Shown: positions 1-6,734, counted from the stretch's first letter. The stretch is 7,778 nucleotides of DNA from Patescibacteria group bacterium (GCA_030917745.1 JAUPUC010000043.1:1-7778); one strand, 5' to 3'. Notes: generated from the letters alone by a model not told the origin. A program made the numbers and translations.

Positions 1-1094
1 AAAAGGATGAAGATTGGCCGCAGACGCTCGAGGAGGTTTCGGCGTATTGTGTGAAGTGAACACGTGCCGCTCATGAGAAGTGGTGTGAGAGCGATAAGGA
101 AAATCATCAGAAAGTTGGAGACATATTTTGTCAGAAGTGCCATGCCAAAGAAGAATCCACTCCAGAGGAGATTGTGCTGCTGGCGTGTCGAGAGGAAAGC
201 AAAATAAGCAAAAAAAGAAAGTGAGAAAAAACCCCAAAGTAGTGCGTCTGGATTGATGATACGGGAGATACCGATGAGGACAGGTGATGTTCCGATGAGA
301 AGTGCGGTGAGTGCGCCGACTGATGGATTGGTAGCTCGTGATACAAAAATGAATATGAAGAAGAGAAGGAGAGTAGCGGTCAAGAGAATCGGGAGCCGGA
401 AAGAAGCAGACATGATTTCTGCTTTTGGATCGTACTGGCGTTCCTGTATCGGATCTGGTGAGAAACCAAAAAGAGCGGCTCCGCTGGTTAATAGAATGGT
501 GACGCCTGGCTTATCGCTGACGCGGGTGTTTGCAAATTCTCCCTCCCGGATATTTTCGAAGAAGCGAGGGATGCGTTCGTGAGTCCAGAGCGCTTCATCG
601 ATGATGGCTTGTTTACCGATACCACTCGCTCCGGTGAAAAAGAAGAAGGTGATTGCGAGCGCGACTATGATTCGGACGCTGTGTTGATGGGGAAGGGTAT
701 GAATAGATGGAATTGTTGTTTCTGTGAGCGGTGTGAGAGGGAGGAAGCGCATGAGAAGTAACGCTCCCGTTGAGAGAAACCAAAAGTCCAATACGAGCCA
801 GGGGAGAAGTGCTGGTTCCTCGGATGGCAGCATGCTGAAGAGAATCGGGAGAAGTGGGACAAGGGTGGAGAGGAAGAATGTGAGTGCTCTTCGCGTGTGA
901 CCCCGAGCAGTTTTCCAGGAGCATAGAGCGAGGCTTCCGTAAGCGAGACTGCAGATAAGAACCGCGATTTTGTCACCGAAGACATATCTGAAATCTGTTT
1001 TGAAAGAAAGAATGAAAACAAGACACCAAAAAATACTCAGACTTACCAGCCTGAACAGCGGAGAGAGATACCAGTTTTGATCGACAGAGCTCAT
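1..1094 (-). CDS. GT-C (PMT/ArnT-like) membrane glycosyltransferase, N-terminal part, cut by window edge
   Basis: This minus-strand reading frame stays open from the ATG at 1094-1092 to the left edge (364 full codons), so the C-terminus is missing. It is very hydrophobic. A TM segment near residues 139-155 leads into a loop with the acidic motif IIDEALW (residues 164-170), followed by the loop stretch RVSDKPGVTILL (191-202) and further TM pairs at about 232-251, 258-278, 285-302 and 310-340. A TM helix, then an Asp-Glu motif in the first outer loop, then a KPG-type stretch is typical of PMT/ArnT (GT39/GT83) enzymes, which move sugars from polyprenyl-phosphate donors outside the cytoplasm. Residues 1-138 are an extra N-terminal block with about four more TM helices. 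The start is uncertain: an in-frame ATG at 1142-1140 would add 16 residues, and one at 754-750 (Met115) would give a family-standard N-terminus. Acceptor and sugar cannot be read from the sequence. Confidence 0.85.
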   Translation of the reverse strand, partial: MSSVDQNWYLSPLFRLVSLSIFWCLVFILSFKTDFRYVFGDKIAVLICSLAYGSLALCSWKTARGHTRRALTFFLSTLVPLLPILFSMLPSEEPALLPWLVLDFWFLSTGALLLMRFLPLTPLTETTIPSIHTLPHQHSVRIIVALAITFFFFTGASGIGKQAIIDEALWTHERIPRFFENIREGEFANTRVSDKPGVTILLTSGAALFGFSPDPIQERQYDPKAEIMSASFRLPILLTATLLLFFIFIFVSRATNPSVGALTALLIGTSPVLIGISRIINPDALLWGFFSLSFFAYFAFLSTRQQHNLLWSGFFFGMALLTKYVSNFLMIFLIALTPLLMSGTCSLHTIRRNLLERLRPIFIL

Positions 1095-1109
1095 AGGGTA
1101 GGATACAAT
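1081..1109 (+). promoter_or_regulatory. Predicted sigma70-type promoter for the plus-strand GT-C gene
   Basis: TCGACA (1081-1086) and TACAAT (1104-1109) each match the consensus at 5 of 6 bases, with the optimal 17-base spacer. The predicted start near 1116 gives a leader of about 46 bases to the ATG at 1162. The -35 box lies within the first codons of the divergent minus-strand gene, so the two genes are wired through overlapping promoters. This rests on consensus matching only. Confidence 0.5.
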
Positions 1110-1154
1110 GGAGGCGATTCGATGAGGGCTTATTTTCCGCATCCAATTGTTTTG

Positions 1155-1184
1155 AGTATATATGTATATGGGATTGTCTGACAA
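1155..1184 (-). promoter_or_regulatory. Predicted sigma70-type promoter for the minus-strand GT-C gene
   Basis: Read on the minus strand, TTGTCA (1184-1179) and TATACT (1160-1155) each match the sigma70 consensus at 5 of 6 bases and are 18 bases apart. Transcription would start near 1148. That gives a leader of only about 6 bases to the ATG at 1142, or about 54 bases to the ATG at 1094. The -35 box lies inside the first codons of the divergent plus-strand gene. This rests on consensus matching only. Confidence 0.4.
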
Positions 1185-2976
1185 ACCTGTTCTTTGGTCA
1201 CGCGGATGGTGGCTCACTCTGCTTGCAGTGGCAATTATTCTTCTGTTTGGGGCTTTTTTACGTCTCTTTTACTTGGGTGATTGGCTTCATTTTGAACTTG
1301 ATCAGGCGCGCGATGCCCTGGTAATTGATGCAGCTCTCCTTGGAGGTCCGCTTGATCTGCCCCTGTTGGGACCGAAAGCCGGTGGGACATTTCTGCGTCT
1401 TGGGCCGGGATTTTATTGGTTAGAGTATTTCGGTGCTTGGGTATCGGGCGATACTGTTTTGGGAAGCGCGTGGGTGGTGGCTCTGTGCTCAATCGCGTCG
1501 ATTTTCCTCTTTTATCTCTTCTCGCGTCGATTTTCCTCGGCAGCGTCATCGGTAGCATTGACACTGCTTTTTTCGGTGTCGGCATTCTTGGTGCTTTATG
1601 GTCGCTTCGCGTGGAATCCCAATCTGATTCCCTTTTTCAGTTTGCTTGGTATGTACGCATTATTGCGGTCCGTTGATCGTCACGAAAAGTATATGGGACG
1701 CTGGCTTCTGGTTGCAGCCTTCGCTATCGGTCTTGCAACGCATATGCATTTCTTGGCTTTTCTCGCTCTCCCGACTATCGCGGGCTTATTTCTTCTGTGG
1801 CGACGACCACGGATTGCACTGCGATTTTGGTTAGGAGCAGGAGCAATCATTTTCGTTCTCTATGTTCCGATGATACTCAATGAGATCAAAACCGGCGGCA
1901 TGAACACTCGTGAATTTATCGGGGCAATCTCCGAAAAATCAACCAAGGAGGATCACCCATTGATCGAAAAAGCAGTGCGGAATACGAGTGAGTTTGCCTT
2001 GCATAGCTTCGTGTTGCTGACTGGCTTTGAGGGGGCGACTCTTCCTTCTCTTGTGATTCAGAATGGTACATTTGAATCAGTATGCGTAGGTCGATGTGAT
2101 CAGGGAAAGCCATATGGCATCGTGGCTCTTGTGTTACTTTTCTGCATGCTCTTGTCTCTCTTGTGGCTGTGGTGGCGGGAGACAGACCGGCGTAAGGAGG
2201 ATGTTTTGTTACTCTCTTTGCTCTGGTTCGGCGTGACTTTTGTCCTCTTCTTACCGCTTGCTTATGGTATTGCACCTCGTTTTTTCTTGTTGAATGCGCC
2301 AGTATTTTTCTTGCTGTTTGGATTTTTGTGGCGAGCTTTATCTCAGATAATACCCAAGCGGTATCATCTGGGAACGGTTGTGTTTTGGGGAGTGGTGATG
2401 GGTCTAGTCGCTTCTAACTTGTATTTTTTGGCTCATCGTTTTGAACAGCTACGTTTGGCGGGGAGCGAAGCTGTAGAAAGCCCTCCGGATCGTATTCTGA
2501 AAGAGCGTGTACGGGTGACTCGAGAACAGCAAGAACGCATTGCGGATTTTCTTGTGGAACGGACTCGTGAGGCGAACGTGCCACTCTATATGAGTAGTGA
2601 ACCGCAGTATCGTCGGGCATTGAAATATCTTCTCGACCAGAGAGGGATTGAGAGTATCAGCCCCAAAACGAATCAAGCGTATCGGCAAAGCATTTCGTTT
2701 GTCATTCTTCGTACCCAATCAGATCATGAAGCAGGCTTAGAGAAATATCGCTCTGCCTACATGATAGGGAATGCAGTTGCCTTCGGTACATTGACGGTAT
2801 TTGAGTTGCTGCCGAAACCCGAAAATATCATCGGTGAACGACAGGATTTTACGACAATTAAGGAAAGTCGTTCTCAGGCACCGCCACGCTATACACTCCG
2901 ACAGTTTCTCTATCCCAACTCATCGGATGTGACAATAGAGGACAGTGAGAACTTGGAAGACGAGGGAACGGAGTGA
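1162..2976 (+). CDS. GT-C-like multi-pass membrane glycosyltransferase (GT39/PMT_2-like)
   Basis: This 604-residue protein has about ten TM helices in residues 15-425 and a soluble tail at 430-604. After TM1 (about 15-37) the first outer loop carries FELDQARDAL (44-53), then a Gly/Pro-rich stretch with PLLGPKAGG (67-75) and LGPGFYWLEY (80-89). This is the acidic-motif loop of bacterial GT-C enzymes that use polyprenyl-phosphate sugars, with Asp47 the likely catalytic or metal-linked residue. Residues 241-317 form a long outer loop with a CxxxC pair (C308, C312). The mixed alpha/beta tail should face outward if TM parity holds, and could bind acceptor. ATG 1162 is the longest start; ATG 1168 is possible, and neither has a clear ribosome binding site. 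It is divergent to the other GT-C gene and lies 73 bases before ispG. The sugar and acceptor are unknown, and an oligosaccharide ligase or other GT-C role cannot be excluded. Confidence 0.82.
   Translation: MYMGLSDKPVLWSRGWWLTLLAVAIILLFGAFLRLFYLGDWLHFELDQARDALVIDAALLGGPLDLPLLGPKAGGTFLRLGPGFYWLEYFGAWVSGDTVLGSAWVVALCSIASIFLFYLFSRRFSSAASSVALTLLFSVSAFLVLYGRFAWNPNLIPFFSLLGMYALLRSVDRHEKYMGRWLLVAAFAIGLATHMHFLAFLALPTIAGLFLLWRRPRIALRFWLGAGAIIFVLYVPMILNEIKTGGMNTREFIGAISEKSTKEDHPLIEKAVRNTSEFALHSFVLLTGFEGATLPSLVIQNGTFESVCVGRCDQGKPYGIVALVLLFCMLLSLLWLWWRETDRRKEDVLLLSLLWFGVTFVLFLPLAYGIAPRFFLLNAPVFFLLFGFLWRALSQIIPKRYHLGTVVFWGVVMGLVASNLYFLAHRFEQLRLAGSEAVESPPDRILKERVRVTREQQERIADFLVERTREANVPLYMSSEPQYRRALKYLLDQRGIESISPKTNQAYRQSISFVILRTQSDHEAGLEKYRSAYMIGNAVAFGTLTVFELLPKPENIIGERQDFTTIKESRSQAPPRYTLRQFLYPNSSDVTIEDSENLEDEGTE
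1493..1538 (+). repeat. Imperfect tandem duplication: 17-bp direct repeat, 29-bp period
   Basis: TCGCGTCGATTTTCCTC occurs exactly at 1493-1509 and again at 1522-1538 inside the GT-C gene. The offset of 29 bases is not a multiple of three, so the copies are read in different frames (one gives ASIFL, the other SRRFSS). It may be a remnant of a slipped-strand duplication or a chance similarity in TM-coding DNA. Confidence 0.6.
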
Positions 2977-3022
2977 GAGTGCTACGTGCTGTGCTCTTGA
3001 GGTGTTGGACTTTGCATTCTTT

Positions 3023-3031
3023 TGGCATAAT
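3023..3031 (+). promoter_or_regulatory. Possible extended -10 element upstream of ispG
   Basis: TGG followed by CATAAT (3026-3031, 5 of 6 to TATAAT) forms an extended -10 element 18 bases before the ispG ATG. The best -35 candidate, TTGGAC at 3005-3010, is only 15 bases away, so the extended -10 would have to carry most of the recognition. It would give a leader of about 12 bases. It lies in the 73-bp gap after the GT-C gene, so read-through from that gene is also possible. Confidence 0.3.
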
Positions 3032-3049
3032 TCGGAAAATGGTATTCTC

Positions 3050-4234
3050 ATGAGTATGCGTCTTCAAGCCTTAGAGTCAAGAAGAAAAACACGAGTTATC
3101 CGAGTCGGCGATATTGGTATCGGAGGAGATGAACCAATTCGCGTTCAGACCATGACCAATACAGACACGCTCGATATCGAGGCGACCGCGGCGCAGACGG
3201 CACGTTGCGTCGAAGCGGGGGCTGAACTCATACGCATTACGACTCAGACGCCCAAGCACGCACGGGCATTGGCTGACATTCGGCAATTGCTCATAACACG
3301 CTATGGAATCAGCGTTCCTTTGATTGCCGATGTACATTTTTCGCAAGCAGCAGCGTTTGAAGCGCTCAAATGGGCTGATAAGGTTCGCCTCAATCCAGGG
3401 AACTTGCTCGACGCCAAGCTTCAGAAGACCCTGGAATATGAATCTGGAGCCTACGAAGAAGAATTGAAGCGCATCGAGAAAGGCTTGCTCCCGTTTATTG
3501 AAGAGGCCAAGCGACTCGCAAAACCGATTCGAATCGGAGCGAATCATGGATCACTGTCGGATCGTATTCTCTCTCGCTACGGCGACACCCCTCTGGGTAT
3601 GGTGGAATCGGCGATGGAATACTTACGTATATTTCATCGATATGGATATGATGAGATTGTTGTGGCTATGAAATCTTCTGATCCATTGGTGATGATTGAA
3701 GCAAATCGTTTGCTCGCGCAGACACTTCGGGTTGAAAATATGGACTATCCTCTCCACCTCGGCGTGACGGAAGCGGGAAGCGCGGAGGATGGGCGGGCAA
3801 AATCGACCATTGGTATTGGGACTATCCTGCTTGATGGTCTTGGTGATACGCTGCGTGTTTCTTTGACCGAGGCACCCGAGCGAGAAATTCCGGTTTGCTA
3901 TAGCATTTTACAGGCGACGCGGCGGCGGATAACAAAAACGGAATTTATCTCTTGTCCATCGTGCGGTCGGACTTTGTATGATATTGAAAGTGTGACTCAT
4001 CAAATCAAGATACGGATGGATCATCTGGTTGGGGTGCGTATCGCGGTGATGGGTTGTATCGTGAACGGAATCGGTGAAATGGCTGATGCGGATTTTGGAT
4101 ACGTTGGTGGCCGACCGGGCATGATTAACCTGTATTGGAAGAAGGCATTGGTGGAACGTGATGTGCCAGAGGCCGAGGCTATCAATCGGCTTGAATTGCT
4201 CATCAAAGAAAAGGGCTTGTGGGTGAATCGGTAA
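3050..4234 (+). CDS. ispG: 4-hydroxy-3-methylbut-2-en-1-yl diphosphate synthase (IspG/GcpE), plant-type sequence without the middle domain
   Basis: IspG reduces methylerythritol cyclodiphosphate to HMBPP in the MEP isoprenoid pathway, using a [4Fe-4S] cluster and a flavodoxin or ferredoxin donor. An N-terminal TIM-barrel domain spans about residues 10-280, with VQTMTNTDT (32-40), LIADVHF (91-97), RLNPGN (113-118), IGANHGSLSDR (162-172) and HLGVTEAG (236-243). The C-terminal cluster domain has CPSC (C302, C305) and MGCIVNGIGE (C336, E343), so all three cluster cysteines and the conserved Glu are present. The sequence follows the plant/Chlamydia type (NHGSLSDR, MADADFGYVGG), but the barrel runs straight into the cluster domain (residues 281-300) with no insert. 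At 394 residues it is near E. coli size. The start at 3050 (MSMRLQ) was chosen over an in-frame upstream ATG at 2945 that overlaps the previous gene; Met3 is an alternative. No Shine-Dalgarno sequence is seen. It sits among glycan genes, consistent with supplying polyprenyl carrier. Confidence 0.96.
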   Translation: MSMRLQALESRRKTRVIRVGDIGIGGDEPIRVQTMTNTDTLDIEATAAQTARCVEAGAELIRITTQTPKHARALADIRQLLITRYGISVPLIADVHFSQAAAFEALKWADKVRLNPGNLLDAKLQKTLEYESGAYEEELKRIEKGLLPFIEEAKRLAKPIRIGANHGSLSDRILSRYGDTPLGMVESAMEYLRIFHRYGYDEIVVAMKSSDPLVMIEANRLLAQTLRVENMDYPLHLGVTEAGSAEDGRAKSTIGIGTILLDGLGDTLRVSLTEAPEREIPVCYSILQATRRRITKTEFISCPSCGRTLYDIESVTHQIKIRMDHLVGVRIAVMGCIVNGIGEMADADFGYVGGRPGMINLYWKKALVERDVPEAEAINRLELLIKEKGLWVNR

Positions 4235-4261
4235 AGATGGGAATGCCGTGTTTTGCAGAGA

Positions 4262-4279
4262 TTGAGTATTTTTGAGTAT
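4262..4279 (+). repeat. Direct repeat of TTGAGTAT at 10-bp spacing in the ispG/beta-helix gene gap
   Basis: TTGAGTAT occurs at 4262-4269 and 4272-4279, one helical turn apart, in the 146-bp gap between ispG and the next gene. A third copy lies at 1152-1159, just upstream of the GT-C ATG. It could be a regulatory half-site, but the motif is short. The rest of this gap (4235-4380) shows no convincing terminator hairpin; TATGAT at 4304-4309 is a weak -10 candidate with no matching -35. Confidence 0.35.
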
Positions 4280-4380
4280 CGCGGTTGTGTCAGATAGGTT
4301 CTTTATGATAGAAATGAAGAAAGATATGTGCTGAAAGGGAGTGTATTTGGAGTACTTGATGAGTCCGAAGAGACAAGTTT

Positions 4381-6687
4381 ATGATACACGGAAGAAATAG
4401 AGTGGGTTGGCAGATACTTATTTTTGTATTTTGTCTTTTGGTTTTGGCACCAGCTGGATCGGCGCGAGCTGCTTCTCCGGATTATTTTGTTGAGGCAGGA
4501 AAAAATGGGGATGGTTCGGAGTCTGATCCCTTTGGATCTATTGCGGAAGCGGTTGAAGAAATTTCAGAGCATGGTGGAAAATCTATTTTGGTTCGTGCGG
4601 GCAAGTATAATGAAGCCTTCACTCTTCCAAAGGGTGTTTCTCTCGTGGGCGAGGGTGATCGGGACAATGTCTGGTTGAAGCAGAAGATGCGTATGGAGGA
4701 CGGAAGTGAGGTGCAAAATCTTGCCTTCACTGAAAGAGGCGGTATTATTGTTGGCGGAGGTGCCGATGTGACTATTCAGAATATCCATGTGAAGAATGTC
4801 ACGGCTATCGGAATTAATGCCGAGCCAGGTGACGGTCGATTAGTGATGGAGGAGATTTTGATCGAAGGAGCGCGTAAGGGTCTGTATATTCAAAAGGGAC
4901 GTGAGATAATCATAAAAGACTCTGAAGTGTCATACAATCGTGAGGAAGGAGCAGATATCCGAAATCAAGTTTCTGGTAGCATTACTGAGAGTCGTTTCCG
5001 GAATAATAAAGAATCAGGCATCGAGGTTATTCTGGGTGCTTCAAAGATATCGATACATTCGAATATCGTTAAAGACAATGGTTCGAGCGGAATTGCAACC
5101 CAGTTCTTGTTTGGTGAAGATCGTGCGGGTGACGTCCGAATTGAAGACAATACGATTGAGGGGAGCACGAACTACGGCATTGATTGTCGGATACCGGGCG
5201 GTGGGCCTTTCGCTGGTGATTATTTTCTCAATTCGCTTCGTATTGAAGGGAATACCTATAAGGGGAATCAGAAGGGTGATATTGCCCCGCGTTGTAAGGT
5301 TCTGACAGAAGAAGAGTCTCGAGCATTAGCGGAGAAGGAGGCTCGGGAACAGGAATGGGAAGCGAAGCGTCAGGCGCCGTTACTGCTTTCGGAAACAGAG
5401 CTGTCTCGTCGTACCTTGGCGGCCGCTCAGGAACGCAAGGCGTATGATGAGATTCAGATCAGTGATGAGCGGGAACGCTTCGGACAATCCGGAGAGAGTC
5501 TCAATGCGGCGCTTTTGCACATGGAACGGTATGTTCAAGAAATGTCAGAACGTTCCTCATTTGCCTGTTTTTTTCTTGGCAGAGATGTTGCCGCGAATCG
5601 TGCGTTCAGAGCGACCTTTGATAAGGCAGAATCAGTACTCGATGTCTTAGAACAGGGGGGGCAAGGAATCAAATATGATGAAAATCGACGGGTTTTTCAG
5701 GAGGTATTGTCAGTGAGTCGTGGGCGATTGGTAGATATGCAGGCGCGAGTTGAGGGATTGCCCGTGTGTCAGTTTTCTCTCCTTGGAAACATGACGCGAT
5801 GGTTTGCGGAGCGGCGTGATACAAAGCGGATTGTGTCAGAGGAGGAATGGCATCAGGTGGAGCAATCGCTCCCTGGGAACGGAAAAAAGATTCTCCTCCT
5901 CGGGACTTTGTCCTGGACGCCGTTTGTTCGGAATCAGGTTGTAGAGAAAGGAGACGAGTATCTTTTTCGACAGATACGAGATGAATTGCGTGGATACGAT
6001 ACAGTAGTTGCTGATATTGCATTACCGATACTGAATGCCGCTGACCCGGTACCCGCGGCTCGGGCAGTGCGTCCGGTATCACTTCCTTCGCGCCTCGCGA
6101 ATATCTTCTCAGCGAATAATATCCGTCTCTTGAGTGTAACCGGTCTTTCTGATCACGATCTTATGACCACAAAGTTGCTCGCCCAAACTGAAGCGAATTT
6201 ACAGGATACGAGTGCCGATGTGTTTGGATCTTCTGGGAAAAATGCGGCGCGAATACTGGGAGAAAAAACAGTACGCTTTTTTGGGTATGACGAAGGGAAA
6301 CCGCAGCGTCTGGAGAGGATACTGACTGAGATAGCGGAGGCAAGGAAGTCCGCCAACGCGCTCATCGTGTATGTCGCTTGGAAGAAAACAGCTTCTTCAA
6401 TAGCAAATGCGGAGCGGATGAATGAGCAGCGTTTACTTGTAGAGCGTCTTATTGAAGTGGGAGCAGATATAGTCGTTGGTACCGGAGTGTCGTTGCCGAT
6501 TCAGTCAGAAGACATTTCAGGCCATCGGGTGTATTATTCTCTGGGAGACATGTTCCCGGTTACCGAGTCTCCGGATGGATTTTCGGCCATTTCAATCGGT
6601 TTTGATCAGTCAGGTTCTCTGGTGATTGAGGAGCGGAAGGGCAGATATGATGGAGATGAAGGCGTTGTCTTCCCGAGCAGTGAGTGA
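4381..6687 (+). CDS. Secreted parallel beta-helix protein with C-terminal degenerate CapA/PgsA-like domain
   Basis: This 768-residue protein begins with a Sec signal peptide: basic start, hydrophobic core at about 11-24, and SARA-A cleavage near residue 30. Residues 34-90 match the opening of DUF1565/NosD-type beta-helix proteins (YFVEAGKNGDG, then DPFGSIAEAVEE, then ILVRAGKYNE and GVSLVGEG). About nine helix rungs follow to about 300, with repeats such as VTIQNIHVKN and VRIEDNTIEG. Residues 308-365 are charged and likely coiled coil, and 366-500 are helical. Residues 502-752 follow the CapA/PgsA (PGA_cap) order, ending in GADIVVG (694-700) and YYSLGDMF (718-725), but the metal-ligand motifs are replaced. 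The mature protein has four cysteines, in two close pairs (C269/C305, C396/C463). ATG 4381 is well supported by the signal peptide. It lies upstream of the sugar-lipid synthase. A binding or scaffold role at the cell surface is inferred; beta-helices often bind or cleave polysaccharide, but no catalytic residues are evident. Confidence 0.8.
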   Translation: MIHGRNRVGWQILIFVFCLLVLAPAGSARAASPDYFVEAGKNGDGSESDPFGSIAEAVEEISEHGGKSILVRAGKYNEAFTLPKGVSLVGEGDRDNVWLKQKMRMEDGSEVQNLAFTERGGIIVGGGADVTIQNIHVKNVTAIGINAEPGDGRLVMEEILIEGARKGLYIQKGREIIIKDSEVSYNREEGADIRNQVSGSITESRFRNNKESGIEVILGASKISIHSNIVKDNGSSGIATQFLFGEDRAGDVRIEDNTIEGSTNYGIDCRIPGGGPFAGDYFLNSLRIEGNTYKGNQKGDIAPRCKVLTEEESRALAEKEAREQEWEAKRQAPLLLSETELSRRTLAAAQERKAYDEIQISDERERFGQSGESLNAALLHMERYVQEMSERSSFACFFLGRDVAANRAFRATFDKAESVLDVLEQGGQGIKYDENRRVFQEVLSVSRGRLVDMQARVEGLPVCQFSLLGNMTRWFAERRDTKRIVSEEEWHQVEQSLPGNGKKILLLGTLSWTPFVRNQVVEKGDEYLFRQIRDELRGYDTVVADIALPILNAADPVPAARAVRPVSLPSRLANIFSANNIRLLSVTGLSDHDLMTTKLLAQTEANLQDTSADVFGSSGKNAARILGEKTVRFFGYDEGKPQRLERILTEIAEARKSANALIVYVAWKKTASSIANAERMNEQRLLVERLIEVGADIVVGTGVSLPIQSEDISGHRVYYSLGDMFPVTESPDGFSAISIGFDQSGSLVIEERKGRYDGDEGVVFPSSE

Positions 6688-6734
6688 TTAGGTGTTCGGG
6701 ATAGACCTGAAAGTGTGCTCTGGTAAGCAAATTT

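Noticed and set aside
212..218. A7/T7 homopolymer in the left-hand gene
   Set aside because: Explained by consecutive Phe codons in a membrane helix.
253..761. Plus-strand open frames at 253-582 and 579-761 opposite the left-hand gene
   Set aside because: They are antisense to a long continuous minus-strand GT-C coding frame with clear family motifs. Their products are basic, motif-free and typical of shadow frames.
131..1021. Short minus-strand frames at 131-346, 613-924 and 665-1021
   Set aside because: They lie in other frames of the same minus-strand GT-C gene. Ser/His/Pro-rich composition is what an off-frame reading of TM-coding DNA gives.
2967..3000. Possible hairpin spanning the GT-C stop (AGAGTGC with GTGCTCT)
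   Set aside because: Pairing is broken by mismatches and no T tract follows; not a convincing terminator.
2945..3049. Upstream in-frame ATG extension of ispG (35 extra residues)
   Set aside because: It would overlap the end of the GT-C gene, its residues match no part of the family, and the family N-terminus aligns from about 3050.
5655..5661. Run of seven G residues inside the secreted beta-helix gene, considered as a phase-variation switch
   Set aside because: Seven Gs is short for contingency loci, the frame is intact, and no second signal supports switching. Read variation at this site would be needed to revive it.
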